Positions 17,497 through 30,575 of a DNA stretch of 64,000 nt are shown piece after piece (position 1 is the stretch's first letter; each line of letters opens with the position of its first letter). Both the position numbers and the translations under genes were made by a program. Source of the stretch: Enterobacter asburiae (lineage in GTDB: Bacteria > Pseudomonadota > Gammaproteobacteria > Enterobacterales > Enterobacteriaceae); contig JAAQVN010000001.1 of NCBI GenBank assembly GCA_011754535.1, positions 4,154,001 to 4,218,000 on the forward strand, given 5' to 3'. The notes beneath the pieces are model-generated. The model was not told the DNA's origin, searched no databases, and worked only from the letters and a program-made list of their open reading frames with translations.

Positions 17497-18097
17497 AACG
17501 GTGGAACTCCGCCACCGTCATGGTAAAGCGCAGCACGTTTTTTCCCTCATTCGCATAGCCGTGCGCGGCTTCGGTTTTCGCCACCGCCGATGCGCCTGCA
17601 TTAACCTGCGTCACCGTCTCGTCCACCGTCAGTGTCAACACGCCTTCGTTCACGTGCAACAGCTCAAAGGTTCCCGACGGATGCCCTGTCGAGGTGAAAT
17701 ACTCCCCCGGATGCATCTCCCACTGCCATAACTCAATCATATCCGGGCCCGCAGTGCCTGCCAGCAGCCTGGCGTAACCGCCCTGTTCGCCCTGCCACAG
17801 CACCGGAATCGCCGCTTCTTCGATAACGTGCACCAGCGGCTCGCTGGAGACGTTGACGATATCCGCCACGGAGATGCCGAGCGCGGCGGCCAGCTTGCAC
17901 AGGATGGCGATGCTAGGGTTGGCTGCGCCCTTTTCGATCTCCACCAGCATCCCTTTGCTGACGCTGGCCCGGCGGGACAGCTCGTCCAGCGACAGCTTTT
18001 TCTCTTTCCGCCAGTTGCGGATGCGGTTCGCCACGGCCAGGCTTACCTGGGCAACATCGGCACCCTGCGCAGTCATTATATTGACTTTATCAGTCAT
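17495..18097 (-). CDS. XRE-family transcriptional regulator with C-terminal cupin
   Basis: The 200-residue regulator has a helix-turn-helix of Cro/C1 type at about 20-80 (KLSLDELSRRASVSKGMLVEIEKG) and a cupin beta-barrel at about 110-198 (HPGEYFTSTGHP and a matching second motif). Such proteins bind a small ligand in the cupin and usually control a neighbouring catabolic gene. Here the divergent neighbour, 42 bases away, is the B3/B4-domain gene followed by a DapA-like lyase, so these are the likely targets. A second in-frame ATG lies at 18076; no convincing ribosome-binding site separates the two. Not found at this place in E. coli K-12. Confidence 0.85.
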   Translation of the reverse strand: MTDKVNIMTAQGADVAQVSLAVANRIRNWRKEKKLSLDELSRRASVSKGMLVEIEKGAANPSIAILCKLAAALGISVADIVNVSSEPLVHVIEEAAIPVLWQGEQGGYARLLAGTAGPDMIELWQWEMHPGEYFTSTGHPSGTFELLHVNEGVLTLTVDETVTQVNAGASAVAKTEAAHGYANEGKNVLRFTMTVAEFHR

Positions 18098-18139
18098 TGG
18101 TCACTACCATGGTATAAAACAGTCAATACAGGATTATTT

Positions 18140-18826
18140 ATGTCTCTCGTTACGCCGTCAATAGACTCACGTCTTGCCGGGATTGCCCCGGGCTTTCGGG
18201 CACTGAGCATTCTGGTTGAAGCTGCGCCGATTATCCACCCGGAGGTTGCGCCCGCCGCGCTGGCGCAGGCCTGCCGGCAGGTGTTGAATGATGATGTTCC
18301 ATGGGCTGATGCACACCTTTCAGGCTGGGATGAGGTGTTCAAAGCCTTCGGTGCGAAGCCGAAACGCACGCCCTGTTCGGCCTCTGCCCTGCGCAAGCGG
18401 GTACTGAAAGACGGTTCGCTGCCGTCGCTGGATCCGGTCGTGGATATCTATAACGCGGTGAGCATTCGCTATGCCATTCCGGTGGGTGGGGAAAATCTCG
18501 CGGCGTACTCGGGTGCGCCCCGTCTGACGCTGGCCGACGGCAGCGAGCCGTTTGATACCTTCAAAGAGGGACTGCCGGTGGTGGAACACCCGGAACCGGG
18601 TGAGGTTATCTGGCGCGACGACCTCGGCGTCACCTGCCGCCGCTGGAACTGGCGCCAGGGGATACGGACGCGTCTGGACAGCCAGGCGCAATCCATGTGG
18701 TTTATTCTTGAAAGCCTGCCGTCGATGCCGCTTGCGGCACTGGAAGAGGCAGGAGAGGAGCTGGTCAACAACCTGCAGCAGCTGATGCCGGGAGCCACGG
18801 CTCAGGTCCAGCTGCTGACGCTGTAA
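18140..18826 (+). CDS. B3/B4 domain protein (PheT beta-subunit B3/B4-like)
   Basis: The 228-residue protein corresponds to a stand-alone B3/B4 domain, the fold that in phenylalanyl-tRNA synthetase beta carries the editing site. Segments typical of the stand-alone family are LPSLDPVVDIYNAVSIRY, IPVGGENL and GEVIWRDDLGVTCRRWNWRQ. Whether it edits tRNA or acts on a small molecule is unknown. The ATG at 18140 is chosen because it lies just past the divergent promoter region; the longer open frame upstream would overlap the XRE-cupin gene. The DapA-like gene starts 12 bases after its stop, forming an operon. Confidence 0.8.
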   Translation: MSLVTPSIDSRLAGIAPGFRALSILVEAAPIIHPEVAPAALAQACRQVLNDDVPWADAHLSGWDEVFKAFGAKPKRTPCSASALRKRVLKDGSLPSLDPVVDIYNAVSIRYAIPVGGENLAAYSGAPRLTLADGSEPFDTFKEGLPVVEHPEPGEVIWRDDLGVTCRRWNWRQGIRTRLDSQAQSMWFILESLPSMPLAALEEAGEELVNNLQQLMPGATAQVQLLTL

Positions 18827-18838
18827 GAGGACAACACG

Positions 18839-19687
18839 ATGTTTCACGGATTAAGCGCGTTTCCGTTAACGCCCCTGAAAAATGGGATGTTTGACGAGCA
18901 ATCCTTCATCAATCTTCTGCGCCCCGTGGTCGACGCAGGCGTGGACTCACTGGGCATTTTGGGCTCAACGGGAAGTTATGCCTATCTGACCGTTGAAGAG
19001 CGCGGCCGAATCACGCGCTGCGCGGTGGAGCATGCTGGTGACGTTCCGGTCATCGTCAGCATCGGCGCACTTAGGCTGGACGATATTCTGCGTCTGGCTG
19101 ACGACGCGCAAGCGGCAGGTGCATCTGGCGTGCTGATGGCACCCGTGTCGTACCAGCGATTAACGGAAGATGAAGCGTTTAATCTCTATGAAACGGTGAC
19201 TCGCCAGCTCTCCGTACCGCTGTGTATTTACGATAATCCCGCCACGACCGGTTTTGCGTTTAGCGATGAATTGTTATTTGCTACCGCGGCCCTGCCGAAT
19301 GTGGGCTCCATTAAGCTTGGCCGCGTGCCGGAGGAGCTGTCGCAGGTACGCGCTCGTCTTCCTGATACCGTCACGCTGGGCATTGCCGGCGACTGGCGGG
19401 CAGCATCTGCCCTGCAGGCCGGGTTTGACGTCTGGTATTCGGTCATCGGCGGGTTGTTTCCGCAAACAGCGCTGGCGATTGCGCGTTCGAAAGAGGCGGC
19501 GCAATCCGAGCGGCTGGAGCCGCTGTGGGAATTGTTCCGTCGTTACGGCAGCTTACGGGTGGTGGCAGCAGCGGCAGAAATGCTGGGGAAAGTTGAAACA
19601 CCCGCGCTCCCCTTCCCGCTTCAGGCTATTCAGGGTGAGCCGCGCGAAGCGCTTGCTGCGATTCTTGCGGAGCTGAAGCTGGCCTGA
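18839..19687 (+). CDS. Dihydrodipicolinate synthase/N-acetylneuraminate lyase family protein
   Basis: The 282-residue class-I aldolase fold has the catalytic tyrosine (Tyr131 in CIYDNP) and the Schiff-base lysine (Lys159 in GSIKLG) in correct order. The pyruvate-binding loop is GSTGS rather than the usual GTTGE, arguing against genuine DapA. The substrate is probably a 2-oxo acid or its aldol product; no specific reaction can be named. It is the second gene of the pair with the B3/B4 protein, under the likely control of the divergent XRE-cupin regulator. AGAGGA precedes the ATG. Confidence 0.85.
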   Translation: MFHGLSAFPLTPLKNGMFDEQSFINLLRPVVDAGVDSLGILGSTGSYAYLTVEERGRITRCAVEHAGDVPVIVSIGALRLDDILRLADDAQAAGASGVLMAPVSYQRLTEDEAFNLYETVTRQLSVPLCIYDNPATTGFAFSDELLFATAALPNVGSIKLGRVPEELSQVRARLPDTVTLGIAGDWRAASALQAGFDVWYSVIGGLFPQTALAIARSKEAAQSERLEPLWELFRRYGSLRVVAAAAEMLGKVETPALPFPLQAIQGEPREALAAILAELKLA

Positions 19688-19692
19688 ACAAC

Positions 19693-19719
19693 GCCGGGTG
19701 GCGCTTGCGCTTACCCGGC
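19693..19719. repeat. REP-type palindrome
   Basis: GCCGGGTGGCGC-TTGC-GCTTACCCGGC forms an imperfect stem typical of enterobacterial REP units, lying between two convergent genes. A near twin is at 46843-46869. Confidence 0.85.
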
Positions 19720-19726
19720 ATGACCG

Positions 19727-20020
19727 CTACTGCGGCAACAGCCCCACAAAACTGCGTTTTTTGCGCGGCTCCGACATCAGCTCCTCAAGCTTATCCACGC
19801 ATGCCAGATAGTGCGGCGTTTGCTTGTGCGCCAGCACCGCCTCTTCGTCTTTATAGGCTTCGTAGATAAAGAACCGGGTTTTCACCCTTGGATCCTGCAA
19901 GACGTCAAAGCGCAGGTTCCCCGGCTCCCTGATTGCCCCCTCGTGGTTGGCGCGAAACACCTCCAGAAACTCGTCCACGCGCTCGGGTTTGATGTTGATC
20001 TCCACTAACGTCACGTTCAT
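19727..20020 (-). CDS. lsrG: LsrG, phospho-AI-2 (P-HPD) isomerase
   Basis: The 97-residue ABM-type monooxygenase-fold protein starts [15 protein letters not shown] and contains [21 protein letters not shown] in two parts, the hallmark of LsrG. It converts 4-hydroxy-5-phosphonooxypentane-2,3-dione (from phospho-AI-2) to the 3-hydroxy-2,4-dione isomer used by LsrF. It is the last gene of the lsr operon; its start overlaps the lsrF stop by four bases. A REP unit follows. Confidence 0.95.
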   Translation of the reverse strand: MNVTLVEINIKPERVDEFLEVFRANHEGAIREPGNLRFDVLQDPRVKTRFFIYEAYKDEEAVLAHKQTPHYLACVDKLEELMSEPRKKRSFVGLLPQ

Positions 20021-20904
20021 TTCGCTTCTCCCTGTTTCTCTTCCTGCCAGAACTGGAACGCGTCACGGGCGTTCCAGCTCTCGTGAACCACTTTCTTCAC
20101 CGCCTTCAGCATGGCAAGCGGCGCGCTGGACTGGAAGATATTGCGTCCCATGTCCACGCCGGACGCGCCCTGGTCGATCGCCCGCCAGCACATCTCCAGC
20201 GCCTCGTGCTCCGGCAGCTTTTTGCCCCCGGCGATGACGATCGGCACCGGGCAACTGGCGGTCACTTTTTCAAAGCCCTCGTCCACGTAGTAGGTTTTGA
20301 CGAACTGCGCCCCCATTTCGGCGGCGATGCGGCTGGCGAGCGAGAAATAGCGCGCGTCACGCGCCATCTCTTTGCCCACGCCCGTCACCGCCAGCGTCGG
20401 CATGCCGTAGCGCGCGCCCGCGTCTACCAGCTTGATGATATTGTTGATCGACTGATGCTCAAACTCGCTGCCGATGTACACCTGTGCCGCCACGGCGCAG
20501 ACGTTCAGGCGCAGGGCATCCTCCATCGCCACCGCCACGCACTCGTTCGACAGCTCGCCCAGAATCGAATTACCCCCGGAGGCGCGCAGCACCACCGGTT
20601 TGTTCGTCGCGGCGGGCACCTGGCTTCTCAGGATTCCGCGGGTGCACATCAGCACGTCGGTTTCACCAAACAGCGGCGCGATGGAGAGATCGATACGCTC
20701 AAGGCCAGTGGTCGGCCCCTGAAAGTAGCCGTGGTCAAAGGCCAGCATCACTGTGCGGTTGCTCTGCGGGTTGAAGATGCGCGAAAGCCTGGACTGCATG
20801 CCCCAGTCCAGCGAGCCGCAGCCTTTCAGCGTGAACGGTACATTCTGCTGAGGCGTGCCGATGCCAAAATCCTTGCCGTCTTTGATGTCGTCTAAATCAG
20901 CCAT
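20017..20904 (-). CDS. lsrF: LsrF, 3-hydroxy-5-phosphonooxypentane-2,4-dione thiolase
   Basis: The 295-residue class-I aldolase-like (DeoC/FbaB) protein transfers an acetyl group from the phospho-AI-2 product to CoA, completing autoinducer-2 breakdown. The catalytic lysine is Lys203 in [10 protein letters not shown], as in E. coli LsrF, and the phosphate-binding end AGGKKLPE and [11 protein letters not shown] are present. It lies between lsrB (11-base gap) and lsrG (4-base overlap). Confidence 0.95.
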   Translation of the reverse strand: MADLDDIKDGKDFGIGTPQQNVPFTLKGCGSLDWGMQSRLSRIFNPQSNRTVMLAFDHGYFQGPTTGLERIDLSIAPLFGETDVLMCTRGILRSQVPAATNKPVVLRASGGNSILGELSNECVAVAMEDALRLNVCAVAAQVYIGSEFEHQSINNIIKLVDAGARYGMPTLAVTGVGKEMARDARYFSLASRIAAEMGAQFVKTYYVDEGFEKVTASCPVPIVIAGGKKLPEHEALEMCWRAIDQGASGVDMGRNIFQSSAPLAMLKAVKKVVHESWNARDAFQFWQEEKQGEAK

Positions 20905-20915
20905 TTGCTCCCCCG

Positions 20916-21917
20916 TCAGAAATCGTATTTATTGATGTTCTCTTTAGTGAACACCACGCGCTCCGGCAGCAGCACAATGCCGTTGCCCTTCGCCTCATAC
21001 TGGTAGCCCTGCACGCTGTTCGGCTCGACCTTCAGCGCGCCGATATCTTTTACGTCCACGCTGTCGCCGACGTTAAGATCGCCTTTTTTCAGCAGGCGAT
21101 CGGCGACATTGACCGCAATTTTGCCCTGTTGTACCACGTCCCACAGGCCGAAGGCCTTCACCGTGCCGCGCTCAACGTACGGGCGCATCACGTTCGGCGT
21201 GCTGAAGCCGACAATCGCCACCCCTTCGCGCTTCAGGTTTTCCGCCGCCTGTGCCGCTGCCGGCAGCGCGTTGGCGTCCGGGGCAATGATCGCATCCAGA
21301 TCCGGATACGCTTTTAAGATCCCTTCGGCGGTTTGCAGGGATTTGGTGGCGTCGTTATAGCCAAACTGGGTGGTGACGATCTGCCACTGCGGGTGATCTT
21401 TCTCGATTTTGGCTTTCGCCTCTTTCACCCACTGGTTCTGGTCGGTAACGGTGGGGCTTGAGTAGAAGAACGCCACTTTAGCGTTCGGTTTGGTGACCTG
21501 CTTGCCCGCCATCTCCACCAGCAGGCCGCCAAGCTGCTCCGGCGTCCCCTGATTGATGTAGATGCTGCGGCACTCCGGCTTAGTGTCGGAATCCCAGGTC
21601 AGGACCTTGACGCCGCGCTGCATCGCGCGCTTGAGTGCCGGACAGAGGCCGTCCGGCGACACGGCGGAGACGATAATGGCGTTATAGCCCTGGTTAACGA
21701 AGTTATTGATGAGCTGCACCTGGCCGGAGACGCTCGGCTCGGTTGGGCCGTCGTAGGTCACGTCCACGCCGAGGTCTTTCCCCGCCTCTTTTGCGCCGTT
21801 GCCGCCGCTGGTGAAGAAGCCCACGCCTACCAGCTTCGGGATAAAGGCAATGCGGTCCGCCGCCTGCGCCGAGGCGAAGCTGAGGGCCATTGCCAGGACA
21901 AACAGTTTTGTTTTCAT
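20916..21917 (-). CDS. lsrB: LsrB, autoinducer-2 periplasmic binding protein
   Basis: The 333-residue protein starts with a signal peptide ([22 protein letters not shown]) and continues as a type-I periplasmic binding protein. Segments such as [31 protein letters not shown] and DSDTKPECR correspond to the LsrB ligand pocket for (R)-THMF, including Lys, Asp and Pro/Ala contacts. It delivers AI-2 to the LsrCD-LsrA transporter. It follows lsrD with one base between. Confidence 0.95.
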   Translation of the reverse strand: MKTKLFVLAMALSFASAQAADRIAFIPKLVGVGFFTSGGNGAKEAGKDLGVDVTYDGPTEPSVSGQVQLINNFVNQGYNAIIVSAVSPDGLCPALKRAMQRGVKVLTWDSDTKPECRSIYINQGTPEQLGGLLVEMAGKQVTKPNAKVAFFYSSPTVTDQNQWVKEAKAKIEKDHPQWQIVTTQFGYNDATKSLQTAEGILKAYPDLDAIIAPDANALPAAAQAAENLKREGVAIVGFSTPNVMRPYVERGTVKAFGLWDVVQQGKIAVNVADRLLKKGDLNVGDSVDVKDIGALKVEPNSVQGYQYEAKGNGIVLLPERVVFTKENINKYDF

Positions 21918-21918
21918 C

Positions 21919-22896
21919 TTACGCTCCGGATAGTTTTCTGAAGAGAGAACGCACCCACTCGCGGTGCAGACTCAGCGAACGTCCCATCACCACCACAACC
22001 AGCAGCGCCCCTGACAGCGCGCTCGACACCTGGTTTGGGATGCCGACCATCTGTAACCCCTGCTGCAGGTAGCCCACCAGCAGCGCCGCCAGCGCCGTAC
22101 CGACAACCGAACCTGAACCGCCGTAGATATTGGCCCCGCCGAGCACGGCGGCGGTCAGCGCGGGCATGAGCAAATCGCGCCCCAGATCCGAACGCGCGGA
22201 GCCGAAATAGGAGACCATCACCAGCGCGGCAATCGCCGAGGCCACGCCCACCAGACCGTACAGCGCGTAGGGCATGCCGTTCACCGACAGCGCCGCATAG
22301 CGCGCCGCGCGCGAGTTCTGACCGATTAAAAACAGATGTCGGCCAAAGCGCCCGCGGTGGGTAATCAGCCAGAAGAAGGCGGTAATCACCGCGAACAGCA
22401 CCAGCGGGATCGGCAGACCCAGCACCGTGAGGTTAGCGAACGCCGTGAAGCTGTCCGGGAAGCCGCCGATGCCCTCATAGCCTGTAGCTCCCGCCATGCC
22501 GGAGAGCAGCAGCGCGCCGCCGCCGTAGAGGTAGAGCGTGCCGAGGGTGATAACCAGCGGGCTGATGCCGGTGTAGTGAATAAGCGCGGCATTAAATAAT
22601 CCGCACAGCAGGCCGAGCAGCAGCGTCAGCGGAACAGCGACCGCCATCGGCCACCCCGCCTGCATCATCACGCCCAGCGCGATGGCGCACAGGCCGATGG
22701 TCGAGCCGAGGGAGATGTCGATCCCGCCGCTGATGATCACAAGCGTGAGCGGCAGCGCCACGATGCCGATGCAGATAAAGTCGCTGGTGCTGAACAGCAG
22801 CATGTTGACGTCGAGCATGCGCGGGTTGATGGCGCCAAAGAGCAGGATCTCCAGCACCAGTAAAATCAGCAGCGCGCTTTCCCAGTTAAGCCTCAT
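21919..22896 (-). CDS. lsrD: LsrD, autoinducer-2 ABC transporter permease
   Basis: The 325-residue inner-membrane protein has 8-10 hydrophobic segments and the BPD_transp_2 (ribose-type) permease pattern: [16 protein letters not shown] near the N-terminus and [13 protein letters not shown] and [20 protein letters not shown] toward the end. It pairs with LsrC to form the channel. Adjoins lsrC without a gap. Confidence 0.94.
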   Translation of the reverse strand: MRLNWESALLILLVLEILLFGAINPRMLDVNMLLFSTSDFICIGIVALPLTLVIISGGIDISLGSTIGLCAIALGVMMQAGWPMAVAVPLTLLLGLLCGLFNAALIHYTGISPLVITLGTLYLYGGGALLLSGMAGATGYEGIGGFPDSFTAFANLTVLGLPIPLVLFAVITAFFWLITHRGRFGRHLFLIGQNSRAARYAALSVNGMPYALYGLVGVASAIAALVMVSYFGSARSDLGRDLLMPALTAAVLGGANIYGGSGSVVGTALAALLVGYLQQGLQMVGIPNQVSSALSGALLVVVVMGRSLSLHREWVRSLFRKLSGA

Positions 22897-23924
<1,028 letters not shown>

Positions 23925-23928
<4 letters not shown>

Positions 23929-25412
23929 GATTGCCCTCCAAACGCCAGCGTCATCATCTTGTCGAGACTGACGGCGTGGCGCGGCAGCTCGCCGCTGAGT
24001 ACCCCCTGATGCATCACCAGCACGCGATCCGCGAGGCCGGGAAACTCGTCGAGATCGCTTGAGATCATCAGCACCGCCACGTTCTGCGCCGCCACGCTTT
24101 TAATGAGCTGGTAGATGTCAGCGCGCGCCGAGACGTCCACGCCGCGCGTCGGTTCATCGACGATCAGCAGTAAAGGGTTGGCCTCCAGGCAGCGCGCCAG
24201 CAGTACCTTCTGCTGGTTGCCGCCAGAGAGCGTGCGCACGGTTTGATCCGCATGGTTGAGCTTGATCCCCAGCGCCCGGTGGTAGCGCTCCACCACCGCC
24301 GACTCCCGCTTGCGCTGCTGCCAGAGAGACGGCTCGTTCAGCGCCACCGTGTTCCAGCGGATCGGCGCGTCGAGGAACAGGCCGGACACCTGCCTGTCTT
24401 CCGGCAGGTAGACCAGCCCTTTGTCCAGACGTGAACTTACCGGCTCGCCTGTAATGTCCTGATTCTCCAGCCAGACGCGGCCCCCGCGCACGGGCCGCAG
24501 GCCGTAGAGCGTTTCCGCAAACTCGGTGCGCCCGGATCCCACCAGCCCGGCCAGGCCGACGATCTCCCCGGCGTAGATCTCAAGGCTAAGATCGATAAAC
24601 CCTTCTCCGGTGAGATCGTCCACCCGCAGTACCGGGAAATCCTGCGGCTGGGTGCGGCGGTTGCCCGGCAGCGCCAGCCACAGCTTTTGCGTATCGCTGA
24701 GAGATTTCTCCCGGCTGACCGGCGTCATGGCGGCGATCAGGGCGCCATCGTCAAACTGCGCGGTTTCGCCGCTCAGCACCACCGCACCGTCGCGCATCAC
24801 CGAGACGTGGCTCGAAAGCATGCGAATTTCCGGCAGCTTGTGCGAGATAAAGACGATCCCGACACCAAGATCCTGCAGGGCGCGGATCTGGCGAAACAGC
24901 CGTTCGGTTTCGCCGGGTGTGAGGGAGGCCGTAGGTTCGTCGAGGATCAGGATCCTCGCGTTGCGCATCAGCCCGCGCAGGATCTCCACCATCTGCTGAT
25001 CCGCCACCTCCAGGGTGCTGGCGGCGGCATCAAGGTTAAGCTGGCACTGCAGCTGCTGGAGTTTCTCCGCCAGCCGCTTTTCCAGATCGCGCTCACGCGG
25101 CAGGCGGAACAGGATGTTTTCCCGCACCGTCAGGTTGGGGAACAGCAGCGGCTCCTGCGGCACCAGATAAATGCCTAACCTGTGCGCCTGTACGGGCGTG
25201 AGCCGCGCATATGACTGCCCCTCGACAGAAAGTTCACCGCTGTCCGGCGTCTCGACCCCGGCGATGATCTTCATCAGTGTCGATTTTCCCGCGCCGTTTC
25301 CGCCCATCAGGGCGTGCACCTGGCCCGCAAACAGCGTGAAATCAATGCCTTTAAGAACCGGCACGCCTGAGAACTGTTTGCTGATATTCCGCGCGTCGAG
25401 AAGTGAGGTCAT
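23925..25412 (-). CDS. lsrA: LsrA, autoinducer-2 ABC transporter ATP-binding protein
   Basis: This sugar-type ATPase has two ABC domains in one chain (about 495 residues). The first has Walker [10 protein letters not shown] and Walker [11 protein letters not shown]; the second has a degenerate Walker A (GLVGSGRTE), a canonical signature LSGGNQQK and Walker [11 protein letters not shown]. It powers AI-2 import through LsrCD. The open frame extends to 25460 with a TTG, but GGAG sits five bases before the ATG at 25412 (another ATG at 25415), giving the normal N-terminus. First gene of lsrACDBFG. Confidence 0.94.
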
Positions 25413-25415
25413 CAT

Positions 25416-25627
25416 CGCTCCGCTATTGAACAAATGATTTTTAGATTTAATAATGTTCAAAAGCGTAGACGGTGAACTATATTTACAACCGTGCAGGGAT
25501 CACAGTTTTATCGATTGAGATACAGATAAACCAGAAACGATCGAAATGATCCGTTTTGTCGCGTGGCTCACACTTTCCCTCCGCGCCATCACGAACATAT
25601 GATCTAAATTTTTATAAGAGTTCAACT
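25416..25627. promoter_or_regulatory. Divergent lsrA-lsrR promoter region
   Basis: This AT-rich 212-bp gap must hold the LsrR operators and the CRP-dependent promoters known for lsr in E. coli. I can see a GATCACAG half-site (about 25498-25505) resembling half of a CRP site, but no full palindrome that I can assign with certainty. Confidence 0.45.
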
Positions 25628-26596
25628 ATGAGCGATAAACGCACTGCGGAAGAAGGACGGTTTGCCGGGCTGGCACTGGCGGAAGAGGAACTCGTGGCGC
25701 GCGTGGCCTGGTGCTACTACCACGACGGATTAACCCAGAACGATATCGGCGAGCGGCTCGGGCTGCCGCGCCTGAAGATTTCTCGCCTGCTGGAGAAGGG
25801 TCGTCAGTCCGGGGTGATCCGCGTGCAGATCAACTCCCGCTACGAGGGCTGCCTGGCGCTGGAAACCGAGCTACAGCAGCGCTTTGGCCTGAAGCTGGTG
25901 CGCGTGATGCCCGCCCTGAATACGCCGCCGATGAACGTGCGGCTGGGCATAGGCGCGGCGCAGTCCCTGATGGGCGTGCTGGAGCCCGGCCAGCTGCTGG
26001 CGGTGGGGTTTGGTGAAACCACCATGAGCAGCCTGCAGCACCTGAGCGGCTTTATCAGCTCGCAGCAGATCCGCCTGGTGACGCTCTCCGGCGGCGTCGG
26101 GCCGTATATGACCGGCATCGGCCAGCTGGACGCGGCCTGCAGCGTCAGCATGATCCCCGCCCCGCTTCGCGTGTCATCCGCCGAGGTGGCCGGGATCTTA
26201 AAACGCGAGACCAGCGTGCGGGACGTGATCCTCGCCGCCACCGCCGCCGACGTGGCGGTGGTCGGCATTGGTTCGGTGAACCAGCGCCGTGACGCCACCA
26301 TACTGCGCTCCGGCTATATCAGCGAAGGTGAACAGCTGATGTACGCCCGCAAAGGCGCGGTCGGCGACATTCTCGGCTATTTCCTCAATGCCGAGGGAGA
26401 ATGCGTCGAGGAGCTGGAGATCCATAAAGAATTACTGGGCGTCACGCTCGATGAACTGGCGCAGCTGCCCACCATCGTTGGCGTGGCCGGAGGGGAAGAG
26501 AAAGCCGATGCGATTTATGCCGCACTGAAGGGTCGCCGTATCAATGGCCTGGTGACGGAGGAGACGACAGCCCGCGCGGTGCAGGCCCTGACGTAA
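25628..26596 (+). CDS. lsrR: LsrR, transcriptional repressor of the lsr operon
   Basis: The 322-residue SorC/DeoR-like protein has an N-terminal helix-turn-helix (about 25-58, [20 protein letters not shown]) and a C-terminal sugar-phosphate-binding domain with [10 protein letters not shown] and GIGSVN. It represses lsrA and itself until phospho-AI-2 binds. The ATG at 25628 gives the family N-terminus; the open frame extends upstream into the promoter region. lsrK follows after 34 bases on the same strand. Confidence 0.95.
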   Translation: MSDKRTAEEGRFAGLALAEEELVARVAWCYYHDGLTQNDIGERLGLPRLKISRLLEKGRQSGVIRVQINSRYEGCLALETELQQRFGLKLVRVMPALNTPPMNVRLGIGAAQSLMGVLEPGQLLAVGFGETTMSSLQHLSGFISSQQIRLVTLSGGVGPYMTGIGQLDAACSVSMIPAPLRVSSAEVAGILKRETSVRDVILAATAADVAVVGIGSVNQRRDATILRSGYISEGEQLMYARKGAVGDILGYFLNAEGECVEELEIHKELLGVTLDELAQLPTIVGVAGGEEKADAIYAALKGRRINGLVTEETTARAVQALT

Positions 26597-26630
26597 CGGG
26601 GTTGCCCTGCGCTAACAACGAGGCAAGCTC

Positions 26631-28259
26631 ATGAGTTACCTTTTAGCGTTAGATGCAGGGACAGGCAGCGTTCGCGCCGTGATTTTCGATTTACAGGGCA
26701 ACCAGATTGCCGTCGGCCAGGCCGAGTGGAAGCACCTGAGCGTGGAGAACGTGCCGGGGTCGATGGAGTTCGACCTCGAAACCAACTGGCAGCTGGCCTG
26801 CCGGTGCATTCATCAGGCGCTGGAGCGTGCGCGCCTGAGCGCGGCGGACATTCAGTCCGTCGCCTGCTGCTCGATGCGCGAAGGGATCGTGCTGTACGAC
26901 CGCAACGGCGAGGCCATCTGGGCCTGCGCCAACGTCGACGCCCGCGCCAGCCGCGAGGTGGCCGAACTCAAAGAGATCCACGATTACCGTTTTGAATCCG
27001 AAGTGTATGACGTCTCAGGGCAAACGCTGGCGCTGAGCGCCATGCCGCGCCTGCTGTGGCTGGCGCACCACCGTCCGGATATTTATCGCAAGGCCGCGAC
27101 TATCACCATGATCAGCGACTGGCTGGCGGCGAAGCTCTCCGGCGAGCTGGCGGTCGACCCGTCTAACGCGGGCACGACGGGCATGCTGGATCTCTTCTCC
27201 CGCGACTGGCGTCCGGCTCTGCTCGACATGGCCGGCCTGCGCGCCGATATCCTCTCCCCGGTGAAAGAGACCGGCACCGTGCTGGGCGCTGTCACCAGAG
27301 AGGCCGCGCAGCAGAGCGGCCTGCGCGAGGGCACCCCGGTGGTGATGGGCGGCGGCGACGTGCAGCTGGGCTGTCTGGGGCTGGGCGTAGTCCGCGCCGG
27401 ACAAACGGCGGTGCTGGGCGGCACCTTCTGGCAGCAGGTGGTGAACCTGCCGCAGGTGCGCACCGACCCCGAGATGAACATCCGCGTGAACCCGCACGTG
27501 ATTCCCGGCATGGCGCAGGCGGAGTCGATCAGCTTCTTTACCGGGCTGACCATGCGCTGGTTCCGCGACGCCTTCTGCGCCGAGGAGAAGCTGATTGCCG
27601 AGCGGATGGGGATGGACACCTATTCCCTGCTGGAAGAGATGGCGAGCCGCGTACCGGCAGGCTCCCACGGGGTGATGCCGATCTTCTCCGACGCGATGCA
27701 TTTCAAGCAGTGGTACCACGCCGCGCCGTCGTTTATCAACCTCTCCATCGACCCGGAAAAGTGCAACAAAGCGACGCTGTTCCGTGCCCTGGAAGAGAAT
27801 GCAGCGATCGTCTCGGCCTGCAACCTGGCGCAGATCTCTCGCTTCTCCGGCGTGACATTTGAGAGCCTGGTGTTTGCAGGCGGCGGTTCCAAAGGCGCCC
27901 TGTGGAGCCAGATCTTAAGCGACGTCACCGGGCTGCCGGTGCGCGTGCCGGAAGTGAAAGAGGCGACGGCGCTCGGCTGCGCGATAGCGGCAGGGGCTGG
28001 CGCGGGGCTGTTTGCGGATATGGCCTCGACGGGCGAACGGCTGGTGAAGTGGAGCCGCGAGTTCACGCCAAACCCGCAGCACCGCGAGCTGTACGACGGC
28101 ATGATGCAGAAATGGCAGGCGGTGTACGCGGACCAGCTTGGGCTGGTGGACAGCGGGCTGACGACGTCGATGTGGCAGGCTCCGGGGTTAGTAAAAACCC
28201 ACACCCCTCACCCTGCCCCTCTCCCCAAAGGGGAGAGGGAAAAAACCAGAGCGAGCTGA
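26631..28259 (+). CDS. lsrK: LsrK, autoinducer-2 kinase, with repeat-derived C-terminal tail
   Basis: The FGGY-family kinase phosphorylates AI-2 (DPD) in the cytosol, trapping it and producing the LsrR inducer. Motifs are [16 protein letters not shown] at the N-terminus, the phosphate loop GGTFWQQV, and [15 protein letters not shown] for adenosine binding. At 542 residues it is about a dozen longer than E. coli LsrK: after SMWQAPGL the frame runs into a CCCTCACCC-type intergenic palindrome, coding the tail [14 protein letters not shown] before stopping. The tail lies outside the fold, so activity is probably kept. Confidence 0.95.
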   Translation: MSYLLALDAGTGSVRAVIFDLQGNQIAVGQAEWKHLSVENVPGSMEFDLETNWQLACRCIHQALERARLSAADIQSVACCSMREGIVLYDRNGEAIWACANVDARASREVAELKEIHDYRFESEVYDVSGQTLALSAMPRLLWLAHHRPDIYRKAATITMISDWLAAKLSGELAVDPSNAGTTGMLDLFSRDWRPALLDMAGLRADILSPVKETGTVLGAVTREAAQQSGLREGTPVVMGGGDVQLGCLGLGVVRAGQTAVLGGTFWQQVVNLPQVRTDPEMNIRVNPHVIPGMAQAESISFFTGLTMRWFRDAFCAEEKLIAERMGMDTYSLLEEMASRVPAGSHGVMPIFSDAMHFKQWYHAAPSFINLSIDPEKCNKATLFRALEENAAIVSACNLAQISRFSGVTFESLVFAGGGSKGALWSQILSDVTGLPVRVPEVKEATALGCAIAAGAGAGLFADMASTGERLVKWSREFTPNPQHRELYDGMMQKWQAVYADQLGLVDSGLTTSMWQAPGLVKTHTPHPAPLPKGEREKTRAS

Positions 28260-28321
28260 TTCTTTAAGACCGCACCGGACAGTCCCCTCTCCCCTCCGGG
28301 GAGAGGGTTAGGGTGAGGGGC
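28203..28321. repeat. Inverted pair of CCCTCACCC/CTCTCCC palindromes
   Basis: Unit one (28203-28240) reads CCCCTCACCCTGCCC then CTCTCCCC-AAA-GGGGAGAG. Unit two (28282-28321) is in the opposite orientation, ending GGTTAGGGTGAGGGG. The outer arms are complementary, giving a BIME-like structure. The first unit lies inside the lsrK coding end. Confidence 0.85.
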
Positions 28322-28391
28322 ATTATTTGAATCCCATCACAATCACCGCATTCCCCTTTTCCCTTTTACTCCCCGCTGGCTAAATTAGTAA

Positions 28392-30455
<2,064 letters not shown>

Positions 30456-30483
30456 AGCATTGTCGGGCGGCCAGGGTAAAAGC

Positions 30484-30509
30484 AAAACGGCAACCCCGTT
30501 GCCGTTTTT
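30484..30509. terminator. Bidirectional terminator between fadH and rlmG
   Basis: A stem AAAACGGCAAC/GTTGCCGTTTT, with A and T flanks, serves both convergent genes. Confidence 0.9.
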
Positions 30510-30518
30510 AGTGTTTGC

Positions 30519-30566
30519 TCCCTCTCCCTGTGGGAGAGGGTTGGGGTGAGGGCATCAGGCCGCACA
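30519..30566. repeat. CCCTCACCC/CTCTCCC-type palindrome
   Basis: CCCTCTCCC-TGT-GGGAGAGGG is followed by TTGGGGTGAGGGCATCAGGCCG; same family as the units at 34599, 36111, 44702 and 48591. Confidence 0.85.
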
Positions 30567-30575
30567 TACCCAATC

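Noticed and set aside
17828..18139. Longer N-terminus for the B3/B4-domain protein
   Set aside because: The open frame runs upstream across the divergent XRE-cupin gene, reflecting GC bias; the ATG at 18140 gives the normal family length.
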